From Flavisolibacter sp. (GTDB lineage Bacteria; Bacteroidota; Bacteroidia; Chitinophagales; Chitinophagaceae), in assembly GCA_017745135.1 (NCBI GenBank), contig JAGIAB010000115.1, positions 3,018-8,690 on the forward strand: a stretch of 5,673 nucleotides of DNA. The letters run 5' to 3'. Below are positions 1 to 5,673 of the stretch, in pieces; the stretch's first letter is position 1, and every line of letters starts with the position of its first letter. Made by a program: the position numbers and the translations under genes. The notes under the pieces were generated by a model that saw only the letters and a program-made list of their open reading frames with translations, did no database searches and was not told where the DNA came from.

Positions 1-275
1 AGATATGGAACGATATCAGGAATGAGTATGAACTCACTCAAAAATATCTCTTCAAGCTTTCCGGAAGTAATGATTTAATGAGTGATTATCCTGTTGAACA
101 GTTGTCTATTCAAATGCGTGAACGCATTGTCTTACCGTTGACCACCATTCAGCAATATGCACTCACCCATTTGCGTGATGAGCAAATGTTATCCGAAGAG
201 AACAAAGCAATTCTTGAACGTTTGATTGTCCGTTCTTCATTCGGAATTATTAATGCAGGAAGAAACTCGGCATAA
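1..275 (+). CDS. ppc: Phosphoenolpyruvate carboxylase, C-terminal end (5' truncated by window edge)
   Basis: This is the tail of the enzyme that adds bicarbonate to phosphoenolpyruvate to give oxaloacetate, an anaplerotic cytosolic reaction. The frame is open from position 3 to the TAA at 273-275, giving 91 residues; the ATG at 78 is internal. Against the E. coli enzyme as I remember it, NDLMSDYPVEQLSIQMRER matches the conserved segment around SHLMADLPWIAESIQLRN. The following LPLTTIQQYAL corresponds to DPLNVLQAELL. The end, FGIINAGRNSA, takes the place of GIAAGMRNTG. The catalytic His, Lys and Arg residues of this family of about 850-950 residues lie upstream and cannot be seen, so activity cannot be judged. 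The gene faces gltD convergently and is followed by the palindrome at 298-356 and the terminator at 380-408. The family call rests on the C-terminal block alone, but the collinear match is good. Confidence 0.85.
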   Translation, partial: IWNDIRNEYELTQKYLFKLSGSNDLMSDYPVEQLSIQMRERIVLPLTTIQQYALTHLRDEQMLSEENKAILERLIVRSSFGIINAGRNSA

Positions 276-297
276 AGAACACGAATCGGAAATTATT

Positions 298-356
298 TCA
301 CGCAGAGAGGCAGAGAGCACAGAGAAACTCTCTGCGTTCTCCTTTCCTCTGCGTGA
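298..356. repeat. CGCAGAG-type intergenic palindrome
   Basis: The outer arms tcacgcagag (298-307) and ctctgcgtga (347-356) are perfect 10-bp reverse complements. Inside them gcagagag (310-317) can pair with ctctctgc (328-335), so the whole 59 bp folds as an imperfect hairpin built from repeated GCAGAG units. It lies 22 bp after the ppc stop and before the terminator. Palindromes of this CGCAGAG style are familiar to me from gaps in Bacteroidota and some other genomes, so a dispersed, REP-like repeat is likely. It could protect the 3' end of the ppc mRNA. Copy number in this genome cannot be seen here. Confidence 0.6.
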
Positions 357-379
357 GATCTTTTGTTCGATCACAAAAG

Positions 380-408
380 AAAAATCCCGACGATCATCGG
401 GATTTTTT
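380..408. terminator. Bidirectional intrinsic terminator between ppc and gltD
   Basis: The arms aaaaatcccga (380-390) and tcgggattttt (397-407) form a perfect 11-bp stem with the 6-base loop cgatca. The 3' side runs into six T on the + strand (403-408). On the - strand the stem ends in TTTTT followed by a T-rich stretch, so it can stop transcripts from both sides. It is 105 bp after the ppc stop and 22 bp beyond the gltD stop, as expected for the shared end of two convergent units. A second small hairpin, tcttttgt (359-366) with acaaaaga (373-380), abuts it on the ppc side. Confidence 0.9.
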
Positions 409-429
409 ATTATGGCAAAAACAAAAGAC

Positions 430-1914
430 TTAAACCGCCTGGGCTTTTGCGAGCAAAGGACTGGCATCCTTAGCTTCCAAAGAACTTGTGCCTGAAAGGT
501 ATTCATCTACTTTGCGGGCACACTCACGTCCTTCACTGATAGCCCAAACTACCAGGGATTGTCCGCGGCGCATGTCACCTGCTGTAAATATTTTGGCAAT
601 ATTGGTTTGATAATTCTTTTCAGTGGCTTTTACATTTCCTCTGTCGTCTAAATCAACACCCAGTTCGTTGATCATGCCCTCGTGTTGCGGATGCACAAAG
701 CCCATTGCCAGTAATGCTAAATCACATGGCATTTCTCTCTCGGTTCCTGCAACTTCCACAAATTGTGCGGCTCTTCCTTCTTCGTTGTATTTCCATTCCA
801 GGTCAACCACCTTCAATGCTTTGAGCTTTCCTTTACCATCGCCAATAAATTCTTTGGTGGCAATAGCCCATTTGCGGTCAGCACCTTCTTCGTGCGATGA
901 GCTGACTTTTAAAAGCATGGGATAAGTAGGCCAGGGCATAGCAGGTGTTCTGTCCTCTGGCGGTTTGGGCAACAATTCAAATTGTGTAATGGATTTGGCT
1001 TTGTGACGATTGGATGTCCCGATACAGTCGCTACCGGTATCGCCACCACCAATTACAATAACATTTTTACCCGTTGCTAAAATATCTTTCTCTTTGAATT
1101 CACGATTGCTTACACGCTTATTTTGCTGCTTCAGAAAATCCATTGCAAAGTGAATTCCATTCAATTCTCTGCCCGGGATGTTCAAATCTCTTGGAATGGT
1201 GGAACCGCCTGCTAAAACAATGCTATGGTATTCTCTCAACAAATCATTAATGCTGACATTTACCCCAACATTTGCATTACAACGGAACGCAACACCTTCT
1301 TCTTCCATCAAGGAAATTCTTCTATCGATCACCCATTTCTCTAACTTAAAATCAGGAATGCCATAGCGCAACAAACCGCCCGGTGCATCGTCTCTTTCAA
1401 AAACAGTTACCGAATGTCCTGCATAATTTAATTGTGCTGCAGCGGCTAATCCTGCCGGGCCGCTTCCAACAACAGCAATTTTCTTTCCGCTTCTGTAAGC
1501 AGGCTTGTGAGGTTTTACAAATCCTTTATCAAAAGCAATTTCAATAATGTGCTTCTCTATTTCTTCAATGGTGATGGGAGGTTGATTGATTCCGAGGACA
1601 CAGGCACTTTCACAGGGCGCAGGACAAATCCTTCCTGTGAATTCGGGGAAGTTATTTGTTGAAGACAGGATGTTGTAAGCTTCCTGCCAGTTTTGTTTGT
1701 AAACTGCATCGTTGAAATCAGGAATAAAATTTCCTAAAGGGCAACCATTATGACAAAACGGAATGCCGCAATCCATACATCGGGCCGCCTGCTGGTTTAG
1801 CTTTTCATCGCTAAACCGGTGAACAAACTCTCTGTAATCATCGATGCGTTCTTCAACCGGACGCTTTTCCGGTAAGTCCCTTGTGAATTCTAAAAAACCT
1901 GTGGTCTTCGCCAT
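430..1914 (-). CDS. gltD: Glutamate synthase (NADPH) small subunit GltD
   Basis: The beta subunit of GOGAT takes electrons from NADPH through FAD and passes them via iron-sulfur clusters to the FMN of GltB. The protein has 494 residues, a normal full length. The N-terminal cluster domain carries C46, C49, C54 and C58 (RCMDCGIPFCHNGCP) and then C97, C101 and C105 (CPAPCESAC). The FAD-binding Rossmann motif GSGPAG is at 150-155, followed by APGGLLRYGIP at 177-187. The NADPH-binding motif GGGDTGSDC is at 289-297. The C-terminal FAD contact TAGDMRRGQS is at 444-453. The ATG at 1912-1914 is preferred because MAKTTGFLEF matches the usual family start; no Shine-Dalgarno sequence precedes it, and the leader is A-rich. 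It lies downstream of gltB on the same strand, but after a 556-bp gap instead of the usual short spacer. It ends 22 bp before the terminator. No damage or missing key residue is seen. Confidence 0.96.
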   Translation of the reverse strand: MAKTTGFLEFTRDLPEKRPVEERIDDYREFVHRFSDEKLNQQAARCMDCGIPFCHNGCPLGNFIPDFNDAVYKQNWQEAYNILSSTNNFPEFTGRICPAPCESACVLGINQPPITIEEIEKHIIEIAFDKGFVKPHKPAYRSGKKIAVVGSGPAGLAAAAQLNYAGHSVTVFERDDAPGGLLRYGIPDFKLEKWVIDRRISLMEEEGVAFRCNANVGVNVSINDLLREYHSIVLAGGSTIPRDLNIPGRELNGIHFAMDFLKQQNKRVSNREFKEKDILATGKNVIVIGGGDTGSDCIGTSNRHKAKSITQFELLPKPPEDRTPAMPWPTYPMLLKVSSSHEEGADRKWAIATKEFIGDGKGKLKALKVVDLEWKYNEEGRAAQFVEVAGTEREMPCDLALLAMGFVHPQHEGMINELGVDLDDRGNVKATEKNYQTNIAKIFTAGDMRRGQSLVVWAISEGRECARKVDEYLSGTSSLEAKDASPLLAKAQAV

Positions 1915-1980
1915 GTTTTAATTATTGAAGCGTTTCTGTTTTAAATTTTGTTTTACTGTTTTTGTTTTCCGTTTTCGTTT
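1915..1980 (-). promoter_or_regulatory. A-rich gltD leader with iterated AAAC units
   Basis: Read on the - strand, the 66 bases before the gltD ATG contain eight AAAC units (AAAC, AAAAC or AAAAAC) and almost no G. There is no Shine-Dalgarno sequence at the normal distance. Bacteroidota genes commonly initiate without one and favour A-rich upstream sequence, so this probably acts as an unstructured ribosome-loading leader. I searched the gap for the Bacteroidota sigma-factor -7 element TAnnTTTG on the - strand and found no exact copy, so no promoter is called. Confidence 0.4.
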
Positions 1981-2000
1981 GCCTTTTCTTCTTCTAGTAC

Positions 2001-2012
2001 TTGTTTAAACAA
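2001..2012. other. Perfect 12-bp palindrome TTGTTTAAACAA
   Basis: The sequence ttgtttaaacaa is its own reverse complement and sits 87 bp upstream of the gltD start codon. Its size would suit a small dimeric regulator, but the local composition is A/T-rich and a chance palindrome is quite possible. The rest of 1981-2086 shows no gene or clear motif. Confidence 0.25.
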
Positions 2013-2104
2013 AAACAGGTCTATCAGTATTTGTAATTTTTTGGTGTGTTCTTTTTGATGATGCTAATTTTTTTGAACCGATCTGCATTACTACCATTTA
2101 GCTT

Positions 2105-2127
2105 CCCTTGCGTCGCACTCGTGTACG
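2105..2127. repeat. Left outer arm of the gltB-gltD palindromic element
   Basis: Paired position by position with 2337-2359 around the same axis as the core element (coordinates sum to 4464), 16 of 23 bases are complementary without a gap. On the - strand it reads cgtacacgagtgcgacgcaa, which resembles the right arm, cgcacaagtgagtgacacaa. It looks like one of two diverged inverted copies. The 37 bp between it and the core show no clear complementarity to the other side. Confidence 0.4.
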
Positions 2128-2172
2128 CTTTGTAATTCTTATCATCACATTCGAAGAGTTTTCATTCAATTG

Positions 2173-2192
2173 CCCCGACTTTTAAGTCGGGG
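2173..2192. other. Left hairpin of the core element
   Basis: The arms ccccgactt (2173-2181) and aagtcgggg (2184-2192) form a perfect 9-bp stem. In RNA the AT part would open to a larger loop. No T-run follows it on the - strand, so it is not a classical terminator of gltB. Confidence 0.75.
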
Positions 2193-2210
2193 ATCATAAA
2201 ATTTATTGCA

Positions 2211-2253
2211 ACCGGCTTTAGCCAAATTGCCGATGAATGTGGCTAAAGACGGC
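2211..2253. other. Central hairpin of the core element
   Basis: The arms ctttagcca (2216-2224) and tggctaaag (2240-2248) pair perfectly over 9 bp. One mismatch and three more pairs (2212-2214 with 2250-2252) extend the stem. The 15-base loop contains aattgcc, a partial copy of the element's terminal repeat. CTTTAGCC/GGCTAAAG palindromes are, from memory, common in Bacteroidota gaps. Confidence 0.65.
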
Positions 2254-2271
2254 GCAGAAGCCTCTTCTTAT

Positions 2272-2291
2272 CCGTCGCTTAAAAGCGACGG
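2272..2291. other. Right hairpin of the core element
   Basis: The arms ccgtcgctt (2272-2280) and aagcgacgg (2283-2291) form a perfect 9-bp stem. It is the mirror copy of the left hairpin: same flank and same loop, but four stem pairs differ while remaining complementary. Confidence 0.75.
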
Positions 2292-2336
2292 CAATTGATG
2301 TGATGGCACTTGCAAAATGTTCAACAAAGTTCTGAA

Positions 2337-2359
2337 CGCACAAGTGAGTGACACAACAG
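2337..2359. repeat. Right outer arm of the gltB-gltD palindromic element
   Basis: This is the partner of 2105-2127 on the same axis, with 16 of 23 positions complementary. Further out, gtagcaat (2369-2376) matches the reverse complement of 2087-2094 at 7 of 8 bases, and aaaagaac (2407-2414) matches 2048-2055 at 8 of 8. Each shifts the axis by only one or two bases, so the inverted similarity may reach about 2048-2414. Confidence 0.4.
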
Positions 2360-2368
2360 GTGTTGATA

Positions 2369-2387
2369 GTAGCAATTGGCTTGCTAC
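2369..2387. other. Small hairpin in the gltB-gltD gap
   Basis: The arms gtagcaa (2369-2375) and ttgctac (2381-2387) pair perfectly over 7 bp with the loop ttggc. It lies just outside the right outer arm, roughly 85 bp downstream of the gltB stop in the direction of transcription. No function is evident. Confidence 0.4.
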
Positions 2388-2444
2388 ATAATCATCAATC
2401 TTATTTAAAAGAACTATTGCTATCGAAATGTATCTCCGACCTAA

Positions 2445-2463
2445 GTCTCCCCTTCAGGGGGAC
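2445..2463 (-). other. C/G-rich hairpin just after the gltB stop
   Basis: The sequence gtctccccttcagggggac can form a 7-bp stem (one G-U pair) with a 5-base loop, 7 bp after the gltB stop codon. No T-run follows on the - strand, so it is a poor intrinsic terminator and read-through into gltD is plausible. The CCCCTTCAGGGGG motif is of a type I recall as frequent near gene ends in Bacteroidota, so it is probably a dispersed structural repeat, perhaps blocking 3' exonucleases. Confidence 0.5.
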
Positions 2464-2470
2464 AGGGGGA

Positions 2471-5400
2471 TTAAACTCCAACAGGAACTCCACTATTTGC
2501 TTTCGCCAGCAAAACTTTCTTATAATCTCTTGGAAATACTTTTACGAAATTCTTCAACTGGTTCTCAAAATCGTCTAAAATGAATTTGGCAACAGTGCTC
2601 TTTGTATTCTTGAAATGATTTTCAATCATCGTTTTCAATTCCTCGCTATCGCCATTGATTACAGGGTCCAGGTCAACCATTTCCTTGTTACACATGATGG
2701 CAAAATTTCCTTTCACATCGTACACATAAGCAATGCCACCGCTCATACCCGCAGCAAAATTTCTTCCGGTATCACCCAACACTACTACACGTCCGCCGGT
2801 CATGTACTCACAACCATGGTCGCCAACACCTTCAACAACTGCATGCACACCGGAGTTACGAACGCAGAAACGTTCGCCTGCCTTACCTCTTATGTAGGCG
2901 CTACCGGACGTGGCACCATAGAACGCAACGTTACCGATGATGATATTTTCTTCAGGAACAAAGTTTGCCTTTGATGAAGGATACACAACCAGTCTGGCAC
3001 CGGACAAACCTTTGCCAAAATAATCGTTGGCATCACCTTCTAATTCAAGTGTAACACCTTTGGTGTTGAAGGCGCCAAAGCTTTGTCCTGCAGTACCGGT
3101 AAATTTGAAATGAATGGTATCATCGGGCAAGCCTGCAGAACCATAAATTTTTGAAATCTCGTTGGACAAAATCGTTCCAACTGTTCTATCGGTATTAATA
3201 ACTCTGAATGATTCGTAAATTTTTTCTTTTTTCTCCAATGCAGGTTTTGCTGCTTCTAATAATCTCCAGTCAATTTGAGTTTTCAAACCATGATCCTGCT
3301 CTTCGTTCTTGTACAAACCTGTGTATAAAGAATTGGGTTCTTTGAATAAAACAGGAGAGAGATCAAGTTTACCATACTTCCAGTGCTTAATATCATTTCT
3401 TGGTTCAAGGCTGTCAACTTGTCCAACCATTTCATTAACCGTTCTAAAGCCTAATTCCGCCATGATCTCTCTCAATTCCTGTACAACCATTTTGAAGTAG
3501 TTCACTACATGATCAGGATTGCCTTTAAAGCGTTTTCTTAATTCGGGATTCTGTGTGGCTACACCAACAGGGCAGGTATTTTCGTGGCACTTGCGCATCA
3601 TGATACAACCTTCAACAACGAGAGCTGCTGTGGCAATGCCCCATTCTTCTGCACCTAATAAAGTGGCAATAGCAATATCACGTCCTGTTCTTAACTGACC
3701 ATCAGCCTGAACTATTACACGGCTGCGTAATTTATTTTTTACAAGAGTTTGATGTGTTTCTGCAAGACCTAATTCCCATGGCAAGCCAGCATGCCTGATA
3801 GAACTGATTGGTGAAGCACCTGTTCCTCCGTCAAAGCCTGCGATTAATATCACGTCTGCTTTGGCTTTGGCAACGCCTGCTGCGATAGTTCCAACGCCTG
3901 CTTTTGAAACCAGCTTTACACTAATGCGTGCAGCTCTATTGGAATTCTTTAGATCAAAAATTAATTGAGCTAAATCTTCGATTGAATAAATATCGTGGTG
4001 AGGAGGAGGAGAGATGAGACCAACACCCGGAGTAGAGTGACGAACTTTTCCAATCCATTCATCCACTTTATGTCCTGGTAATTGTCCGCCCTCACCTGGC
4101 TTTGCACCTTGCGCCATTTTGATTTGAAGTTCATCTGCCATGGTGAGATAGTAACTGGTTACACCAAAACGTGCAGACGCCACTTGTTTAATAGAAGAGC
4201 GCATCGAATCGCCATTAGGTAATGGCTGATAACGGATTTCATCTTCACCACCTTCACCTGTATTGCTTTTTGCACCAATGCGGTTCATGGCAATGGCAAG
4301 TGTGGAGTGAGCTTCGTGTGAAATAGAACCAAAGCTCATGGCGCCTGTGGCAAAGCGTTTCAAAATATTTTCTGCAGGTTCTACTTCATTGATAGGAATA
4401 GAAGGCCTGTTGCGTTTGAATTCGAATAAACTTCTTAGTGTACAAGCCTTTTCGCCCTGGTCGTTTACCAGCTTCGAATATTTTTTGAAAGTCTGATAAT
4501 CATTCTTGCTTGTAGCTTGTTGTAACAGGTGAATGGTTTGCGGATTGAATAAATGGAATTCACCTTTGCGTTTCCATTGATAGACACCGCCTGTTGTCAA
4601 CTGTTCAAAAGGCATTGTTTGTTTGCTGAATGCAAATTGATGTTTGGCTAAAACTTCTCTTGCAATTTCATCAAGGCCCATTCCTTCAATACGCGAAACC
4701 GCACCGGTGAAATATTGATCAACTACAGATTTATTGATACCCAGTATTTCGAAAATTTGTGCTCCCTGGTACGACTGCAAAGTGGAGATACCCATTTTGG
4801 AGAACACTTTCAGCAAACCATCGTTAACTGCTTTGATGTAATTTTTTTGCAGTTGCTTTTCTTCCTGGTTTGTTTTTATCAGGCCGTTATCTTTTATATC
4901 ACGAATGGTTGCAAGGGCGAGATAAGGATTGATGGCAGTGGCGCCAAACCCAACCAAACAGGCAAAGTGATGAACTTCCCAAACATCTCCGGCTTCAACA
5001 ACCAACCCCACTTGTCCACGGTAACCTTTTCTGATTAAATGATGGTGAACCGCTGCTACTGCTAATAAAGATGGAATAGGTGCATGGTCAGAATCAATGG
5101 CACGATCGGTAAGTATCAAAACCTCAAAACCGTCTTCGGCTGCATCAACGGCATAGCGGCAAAGGCGGTCCAAAGCTTTTTTTAGAGATCCGGGTTTGCC
5201 ATCGGCACGGAAATAACATTGCAATGTTTTTGCCTGGAAGATTCCTGTATCAATACTCCGGATCTTTTCCAGTTCATAGTTGCTAAGAATCGGATGCTTC
5301 AATCCTAAGCTGTGACAGGATAATGGATCTTCATTCAATAAATTTCCATTGTTGCCAACAAACGTAGCCAAAGACATCACCATTCTTTCACGAATGGGAT

Positions 5401-5673
5401 CAATTGGCGGATTGGTAACCTGTGCAAATAATTGTTTAAAATAACTGCTGATATGTTGCGGTTGATCACTCAATACTGCAAGAGGCACATCAGAGCCCAT
5501 AGAACCGACAGGCTCTTTGCCATCCAGTGCCATTGGTGCAATTATGGTTTCCAAATCTTCGGTAGAGTAACCAAATACTTTTTGATATTTGAAAATCTGG
5601 TCGTGATCGATATCCGTAAACATTACTCTCGGCTGAGGTAATTCTTCCAAACGGATTTTATATTTATTGAGCC
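2471..5673 (-). CDS. gltB: Glutamate synthase (NADPH) large subunit GltB, lacking its N-terminus (runs off window)
   Basis: The alpha subunit of GOGAT hydrolyses glutamine, channels ammonia to an FMN site and makes glutamate from 2-oxoglutarate. The frame is open from the right edge (first full codon CTC at 5669-5671) to the TAA at 2471-2473, giving 1066 residues of an expected 1500 or so. The TTG at 5648-5650 is internal and not the start: family-like sequence (NKYKIRLEELPQP) continues through it. The missing part is the class-II glutaminase domain with its catalytic N-terminal Cys. Visible in order are the central domain (SLATFVGNNGNLL, coded near 5340-5375), the FMN synthase domain with QGAKPGEGGQLPG (4073-4111) and DGGTGASP (near 3810-3832), and the 3Fe-4S cysteines CX5CX4C of CIMMRKCHENTCPVG (coded at 3572-3607). 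The C-terminal GXGXG beta-helix starts at GTAGQSFGAF (about 3070-3097). gltD follows on the same strand. No frameshift is seen. Confidence 0.97.
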   Translation of the reverse strand, partial: LNKYKIRLEELPQPRVMFTDIDHDQIFKYQKVFGYSTEDLETIIAPMALDGKEPVGSMGSDVPLAVLSDQPQHISSYFKQLFAQVTNPPIDPIRERMVMSLATFVGNNGNLLNEDPLSCHSLGLKHPILSNYELEKIRSIDTGIFQAKTLQCYFRADGKPGSLKKALDRLCRYAVDAAEDGFEVLILTDRAIDSDHAPIPSLLAVAAVHHHLIRKGYRGQVGLVVEAGDVWEVHHFACLVGFGATAINPYLALATIRDIKDNGLIKTNQEEKQLQKNYIKAVNDGLLKVFSKMGISTLQSYQGAQIFEILGINKSVVDQYFTGAVSRIEGMGLDEIAREVLAKHQFAFSKQTMPFEQLTTGGVYQWKRKGEFHLFNPQTIHLLQQATSKNDYQTFKKYSKLVNDQGEKACTLRSLFEFKRNRPSIPINEVEPAENILKRFATGAMSFGSISHEAHSTLAIAMNRIGAKSNTGEGGEDEIRYQPLPNGDSMRSSIKQVASARFGVTSYYLTMADELQIKMAQGAKPGEGGQLPGHKVDEWIGKVRHSTPGVGLISPPPHHDIYSIEDLAQLIFDLKNSNRAARISVKLVSKAGVGTIAAGVAKAKADVILIAGFDGGTGASPISSIRHAGLPWELGLAETHQTLVKNKLRSRVIVQADGQLRTGRDIAIATLLGAEEWGIATAALVVEGCIMMRKCHENTCPVGVATQNPELRKRFKGNPDHVVNYFKMVVQELREIMAELGFRTVNEMVGQVDSLEPRNDIKHWKYGKLDLSPVLFKEPNSLYTGLYKNEEQDHGLKTQIDWRLLEAAKPALEKKEKIYESFRVINTDRTVGTILSNEISKIYGSAGLPDDTIHFKFTGTAGQSFGAFNTKGVTLELEGDANDYFGKGLSGARLVVYPSSKANFVPEENIIIGNVAFYGATSGSAYIRGKAGERFCVRNSGVHAVVEGVGDHGCEYMTGGRVVVLGDTGRNFAAGMSGGIAYVYDVKGNFAIMCNKEMVDLDPVINGDSEELKTMIENHFKNTKSTVAKFILDDFENQLKNFVKVFPRDYKKVLLAKANSGVPVGV

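Larger units (their letters stand above)
2166..2298. repeat. 133-bp gapless palindromic element with three hairpins (core)
   Basis: The ends tcaattgcc (2166-2174) and ggcaattga (2290-2298) are perfect 9-bp inverted repeats. Within them lie a left hairpin (2173-2192), a central one (2211-2253) and a right one (2272-2291). All are placed symmetrically about position 2232: paired coordinates sum to 4464 throughout. Folded with the ends paired, it gives a four-way, cloverleaf-like junction. No tRNA features (anticodon arm, T loop, CCA) are present, and no open frame makes sense in it. It lies between gltB and gltD and would be part of a joint transcript. A small non-autonomous mobile element (MITE-like) or a REP-type structural repeat is the likeliest identity; both are inference. 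Confidence 0.7.

Noticed and set aside
226..506. Overlapping open frames on both strands across the ppc-gltD gap
   Set aside because: They run through the palindrome and terminator and into the end of gltD, have composition unlike a protein and match no family I recognise.
2110..2128. Local hairpin in the left outer arm (gcgt with acgc and an inner short stem)
   Set aside because: It needs a bulge and a G-U pair around a tiny loop; too weak to call as a separate structure.
2166..2298. tRNA or tRNA-like gene, because of the cloverleaf layout
   Set aside because: Arm lengths and the 133-bp size are wrong, and no anticodon arm, T-loop sequence or CCA end is present.
2143..2305. Inverted 8-mers catcacat (2143-2150) and atgtgatg (2298-2305) as part of the palindromic element
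   Set aside because: Their centre is 8 bases away from the axis shared by the core and the outer arms, so chance is likelier.
2348..2578. A 76-codon frame on the + strand covering the gltB end
   Set aside because: It overlaps the gltB C-terminus antisense and the repeat-rich gap, and its product has no recognisable domain.
2615..5641. Several + strand open frames of 60-120 codons
   Set aside because: All lie antisense within gltB, whose conserved protein sequence explains the region.
5648..5650. TTG as a start codon of gltB
   Set aside because: The frame stays open with GltB-like residues to the window edge, and a start here would drop the glutaminase domain; the gene is cut by the window.
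1..5673. CRISPR array, prophage, toxin-antitoxin or defence genes
   Set aside because: No spaced direct repeats and no such proteins are visible; the coding content is ppc, gltD and gltB only.

Overview
The window looks like ordinary chromosomal DNA from a Bacteroidota bacterium, probably near the Chitinophagaceae/Sphingobacteriia. I infer this from three things: the style of the three proteins, including a PEP carboxylase tail ending in RNSA; an A-rich gltD leader without a Shine-Dalgarno sequence; and gene gaps filled with short GC-rich palindromes. The assignment rests on recognition, not on a database search.

Layout. Positions 1-275 (+) hold the last 91 codons of a phosphoenolpyruvate carboxylase gene (ppc). 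Positions 276-429 are a convergent gap with a CGCAGAG-type palindrome and a strong hairpin terminator that can serve both strands. Positions 430-1914 (-) are a complete gltD, the glutamate synthase small subunit. Positions 1915-2470 are a 556-bp non-coding gap, unusually long between two subunit genes of one enzyme. Positions 2471-5673 (-) are gltB, the glutamate synthase large subunit. Its C-terminal 1066 or so residues are present, and the reading frame runs off the right edge, so the glutaminase domain lies outside the window.

How the genes work together. GltB and GltD form NADPH-dependent glutamate synthase (GOGAT), which turns glutamine plus 2-oxoglutarate into two glutamates. PEP carboxylase makes oxaloacetate from PEP and so replenishes the TCA cycle that supplies 2-oxoglutarate. 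It is transcribed towards gltD and is not part of its operon, so any functional coupling is metabolic only.

The most interesting part is the gltB-gltD gap. It contains a 133-bp palindromic element (2166-2298) whose two halves align without a gap around position 2232. Each half carries its own 9-bp hairpin. The two hairpins share flanks and loop but have different stem bases, and pairing is kept in both. A third hairpin sits at the centre. A weaker inverted repeat on the same axis (2105-2127 with 2337-2359) suggests a larger element. No new protein system is visible; the protein-coding content is core nitrogen and carbon metabolism.
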